Positions 44,451-46,172 of a stretch of 46,172 nt of DNA are shown here, piece by piece (the first letter of the stretch is position 1; each line of letters opens with the position of its first letter). Position numbers and translations under genes: made by a program. The notes under the pieces were generated by a model that was not told where the DNA came from, did not search any database, and saw only the letters and a program-made list of their open reading frames with translations. The stretch covers positions 1-46,172 of the forward strand of contig VBDZ01000006.1 of the NCBI GenBank assembly GCA_005881215.1, read 5' to 3'. Source of the stretch: Chloroflexota bacterium. Lineage in GTDB: Bacteria; Chloroflexota; Dormibacteria; CF-121.

Positions 44451-44603
44451 ATGAACCCTCTGGCCCTCGCCTTGGCTGTCGCCGCTCTCATCCTCATTCC
44501 GTTTGGAATCATCGCCTACCTATATGCGCGAGGTTTGAGTTTCCCGACATACTCAATCTGGCATTGGCTGAAGACGGGCAAGCTGCGTACAGATGAGCGA
44601 TAG
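44451..44603 (+). CDS. Possible small single-span membrane protein (50 residues)
   Basis: ATG start; the peptide begins MNPLALALAVAALILIPFGI, a clear membrane helix (about residues 3-24), followed by a hydrophilic, basic end (HWLKTGKLRTDER). GGATAGG lies right before the ATG, too close for an ideal Shine-Dalgarno sequence. Family not recognised. The helix plus basic tail argues for a real peptide, but a chance frame cannot be excluded. Confidence 0.4.
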   Translation: MNPLALALAVAALILIPFGIIAYLYARGLSFPTYSIWHWLKTGKLRTDER

Positions 44604-44650
44604 CCGCGCCAGCCGCCCCTGGCGTGATAGCTCGATGGATTACTAAGCGC

Positions 44651-45274
44651 GTGTGCGGCCGGATCGGTTCGTCGATTCCTCGTGCCGAGCTGCTCGAGAC
44701 CTACCACTGGAACATCGCGCCCACCGATCCCGTCCTCGCCGTGGGCCCGGACCGCGCCGAGGTCGTCCGCTGGGGCATCGAGGGTGCTCGGGGCGGCCTC
44801 TTCAACCTTCGGGCTGAGACCGCGCTCAACAAACCCTATTACCAGCGCCTGTTGCTGACCCAGCGAGTCCTGGTGCCGGCGAGCCACTTCTACGAGTGGC
44901 GAAAGGTCGGCGACCGGCGGCTGCCGATGGCCGTCTCACGCGCCGACGGCGGCTTCCTGCACCTTGCCGGCGTACTCGCCCGATGGGACGGCGAGCCCGC
45001 GACCACGATTTTGACCACCACGCCCAATGCCGACATCGCGGAACTGCACGACCGGATGCCGGTCGTCCTTAACGACGATGATGCCGCAACCTGGGTCCTC
45101 GAGGATCTGTCGCTCGAGCAGATTACGCACTTCTTGCGGCCGTGCCCCGACGCCTGGCTTCGGCTGGCGCCCGCCTCCCCGCGAGTGAACGACGTCCGCA
45201 ACCAGGGGCCGGAGCTTCTCGACCCGGAGGCGCTCCCGGCGAACTACCAGATGGAGCTCATGCCTCGGGCCTGA
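44651..45274 (+). CDS. SRAP family abasic-site DNA-protein crosslinker (YedK/HMCES)
   Basis: A 207-residue protein that shields abasic sites in single-stranded DNA by forming a thiazolidine link through Cys2. The GTG at 44651 is chosen because it places the cysteine of CGR directly after the initiator methionine, as required for catalysis; the frame is open upstream but that would bury the cysteine. Other active-site residues are Asn52 in FNLRAET, Glu82 in SHFYEW and His133 in ELHDRMPVVL. Methionine removal is needed to free Cys2, and map lies in the same window. No strong Shine-Dalgarno sequence. Its 3' end overlaps that of the convergent MFS gene by 17 nt. Confidence 0.93.
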   Translation: MCGRIGSSIPRAELLETYHWNIAPTDPVLAVGPDRAEVVRWGIEGARGGLFNLRAETALNKPYYQRLLLTQRVLVPASHFYEWRKVGDRRLPMAVSRADGGFLHLAGVLARWDGEPATTILTTTPNADIAELHDRMPVVLNDDDAATWVLEDLSLEQITHFLRPCPDAWLRLAPASPRVNDVRNQGPELLDPEALPANYQMELMPRA

Positions 45275-46172
45275 CGCGACCCGGGGTCTGGGTGGTCGGG
45301 GCAACCTCGGCGTGGGTTCGCAGCCGGCCAATCGGACTAACGATCACGATCACCACGGGGACCAGCGCGACGGCGGCCGCGATCAGGAACGTTGGCACAA
45401 ACCCAATGCGGTCACCGAGGAAGCCGCCCGCGAAATTGGCCAGCGGCCAGACGCCCCAGAAGAAGGTGCGGAAGGTGGCGTTCATGCGCCCCTGGAGGTG
45501 GGAGGGCGTCAAGGATTGCCGGAGGCTGACTTGCTGAATGTCCATCGTGGTGATGGCGACGCCAACGACGAAGTTTGCGAAGAACAGCCAGGGGACCGGC
45601 GGCAGGAAGACCGCCAGCGGGACCATGGCGAGGCCGACCGGTGAGCTGATCACGCCCGCCAGGATCGCGCGGCCCAGCCCCAGCGTTGCGACGGCCCGGC
45701 TGGACACCAATGAGCCAACCAGGGCGCCAACCCCGAAGCCGGCAAAGATGATGCCGGCTTCTGCCGGGGTCAGGTGGAGTTGGCGGTAGAAAAAGACCAG
45801 GTAGATCGGAATCGCGAGCTGCTCAGCGATCGAAACGCCCGTCATCATGGCCAGCAGGCTGCGCAGCAGGGGATGGTGAAAAACGAGCCGAATCCCCTCC
45901 CGAAGCTCGGCCATCACGCTCGAGTGTTCGCCGTCCTTCCTGGGGTGCGGTTCGGGTTCGCGGATCCAGAGCAGGGTGAGCACCGAGACCACGTACGAAA
46001 AGGCGTTGATACCGATCGCCCGCGCCGCGCCGATCGCCTGCACGAGGACGCCGCCCAGCCCCGGCCCGGCGAGCAGCGCGATCGAGAAGCTCGTGTTCAG
46101 CTTGTTGTTCCCTTCCACGATGTCCGCCTGGCCCACCAGGGAAGGGAGATAGGCGAGGTAAGCGATGTCGAA
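45258..46172 (-). CDS. MFS transporter (MFS_3, enterobactin-exporter-like), cut by window edge
   Basis: The C-terminal 304 residues of a major facilitator of the inner membrane; the N-terminus lies beyond 46172. The visible part starts in the conserved AYLPSLVGQADIVEGNNKLN, then SIALLAGPGLGGVLVQAIGA, typical of the EntS-like group where helix 5 follows. Seven or so hydrophobic helices remain, with the central cytosolic loop RIREPEPHP-like (IREPEPHPRKDGEHSS) and the duplicated motif QGRMNATFRTFFWG. Substrate cannot be predicted. Convergent with the SRAP gene. Confidence 0.85.
   Translation of the reverse strand, partial: FDIAYLAYLPSLVGQADIVEGNNKLNTSFSIALLAGPGLGGVLVQAIGAARAIGINAFSYVVSVLTLLWIREPEPHPRKDGEHSSVMAELREGIRLVFHHPLLRSLLAMMTGVSIAEQLAIPIYLVFFYRQLHLTPAEAGIIFAGFGVGALVGSLVSSRAVATLGLGRAILAGVISSPVGLAMVPLAVFLPPVPWLFFANFVVGVAITTMDIQQVSLRQSLTPSHLQGRMNATFRTFFWGVWPLANFAGGFLGDRIGFVPTFLIAAAVALVPVVIVIVSPIGRLRTHAEVAPTTQTPGRVRPEA

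Overview
The window is a high-GC bacterial chromosome segment. It carries one of the largest housekeeping arrays in bacteria: the L11/L10, rpoBC, str, S10, spc and alpha ribosomal clusters lie almost continuously on the + strand from about 5.0 to 44.0 kb. No 16S gene or lineage marker is present, so taxonomy is inference. High GC, zinc-type L33, S14 and L36, long Ala/Lys/Pro-rich tails on several ribosomal proteins and the non-classical insertions in the cluster suit a soil Terrabacteria lineage, such as a Chloroflexota or Dormibacterota relative. The mycobacterial CysA2-like sulfurtransferase also fits a Gram-positive-like lineage.

Layout. 1-1.2 kb is an accessory edge: a truncated MFS exporter, a decayed stretch with apparent gene fragments, tRNA-Thr(TGT), and an opposite-strand half tRNA-Thr remnant. 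1.2-5.0 kb holds a membrane-anchored TPR protein, a rhodanese-type sulfurtransferase and an exported L,D-transpeptidase. 5.0-7.6 kb is rpmG, tRNA-Trp, secE, nusG, rplK, rplA behind a good promoter with a hairpin and U-run in its leader. A DUF1801 gene then precedes an L10 leader, rplJ and rplL (7.6-9.1 kb). corA and a 44-residue membrane peptide separate rplL from rpoB and rpoC (10.6-18.5 kb). A minus-strand S9 peptidase and a plus-strand GT-C-like membrane protein (18.5-21.9 kb) interrupt the array. From 22.0 to 44.0 kb follow rpsL, rpsG, fusA, tuf, the S10 and spc genes, secY, adk, map, infA, rpmJ, rpsM, rpsK, rpsD, rpoA, rplQ, truA, rplM and rpsI. Many junctions overlap by 1 or 4 nt, implying translational coupling. 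The right edge (44.0-46.2 kb) has a gap with one small membrane ORF, an SRAP (YedK/HMCES) protein and a truncated MFS transporter.

The genes jointly supply ribosome components, RNA polymerase core, elongation factors, initiation factor 1, the Sec channel and nascent-chain processing. The most unusual signals are not a new multi-gene system. They are (i) a dispersed palindromic, G-quadruplex-capable repeat found between genes, inside two coding sequences and at the corA start; (ii) disordered C-terminal tails on L22, S3, L16, L29, S5 and L15; (iii) an L10 leader whose mutually exclusive hairpins also bury the rplJ ribosome-binding site; and (iv) a decayed region with a half tRNA at the left edge.
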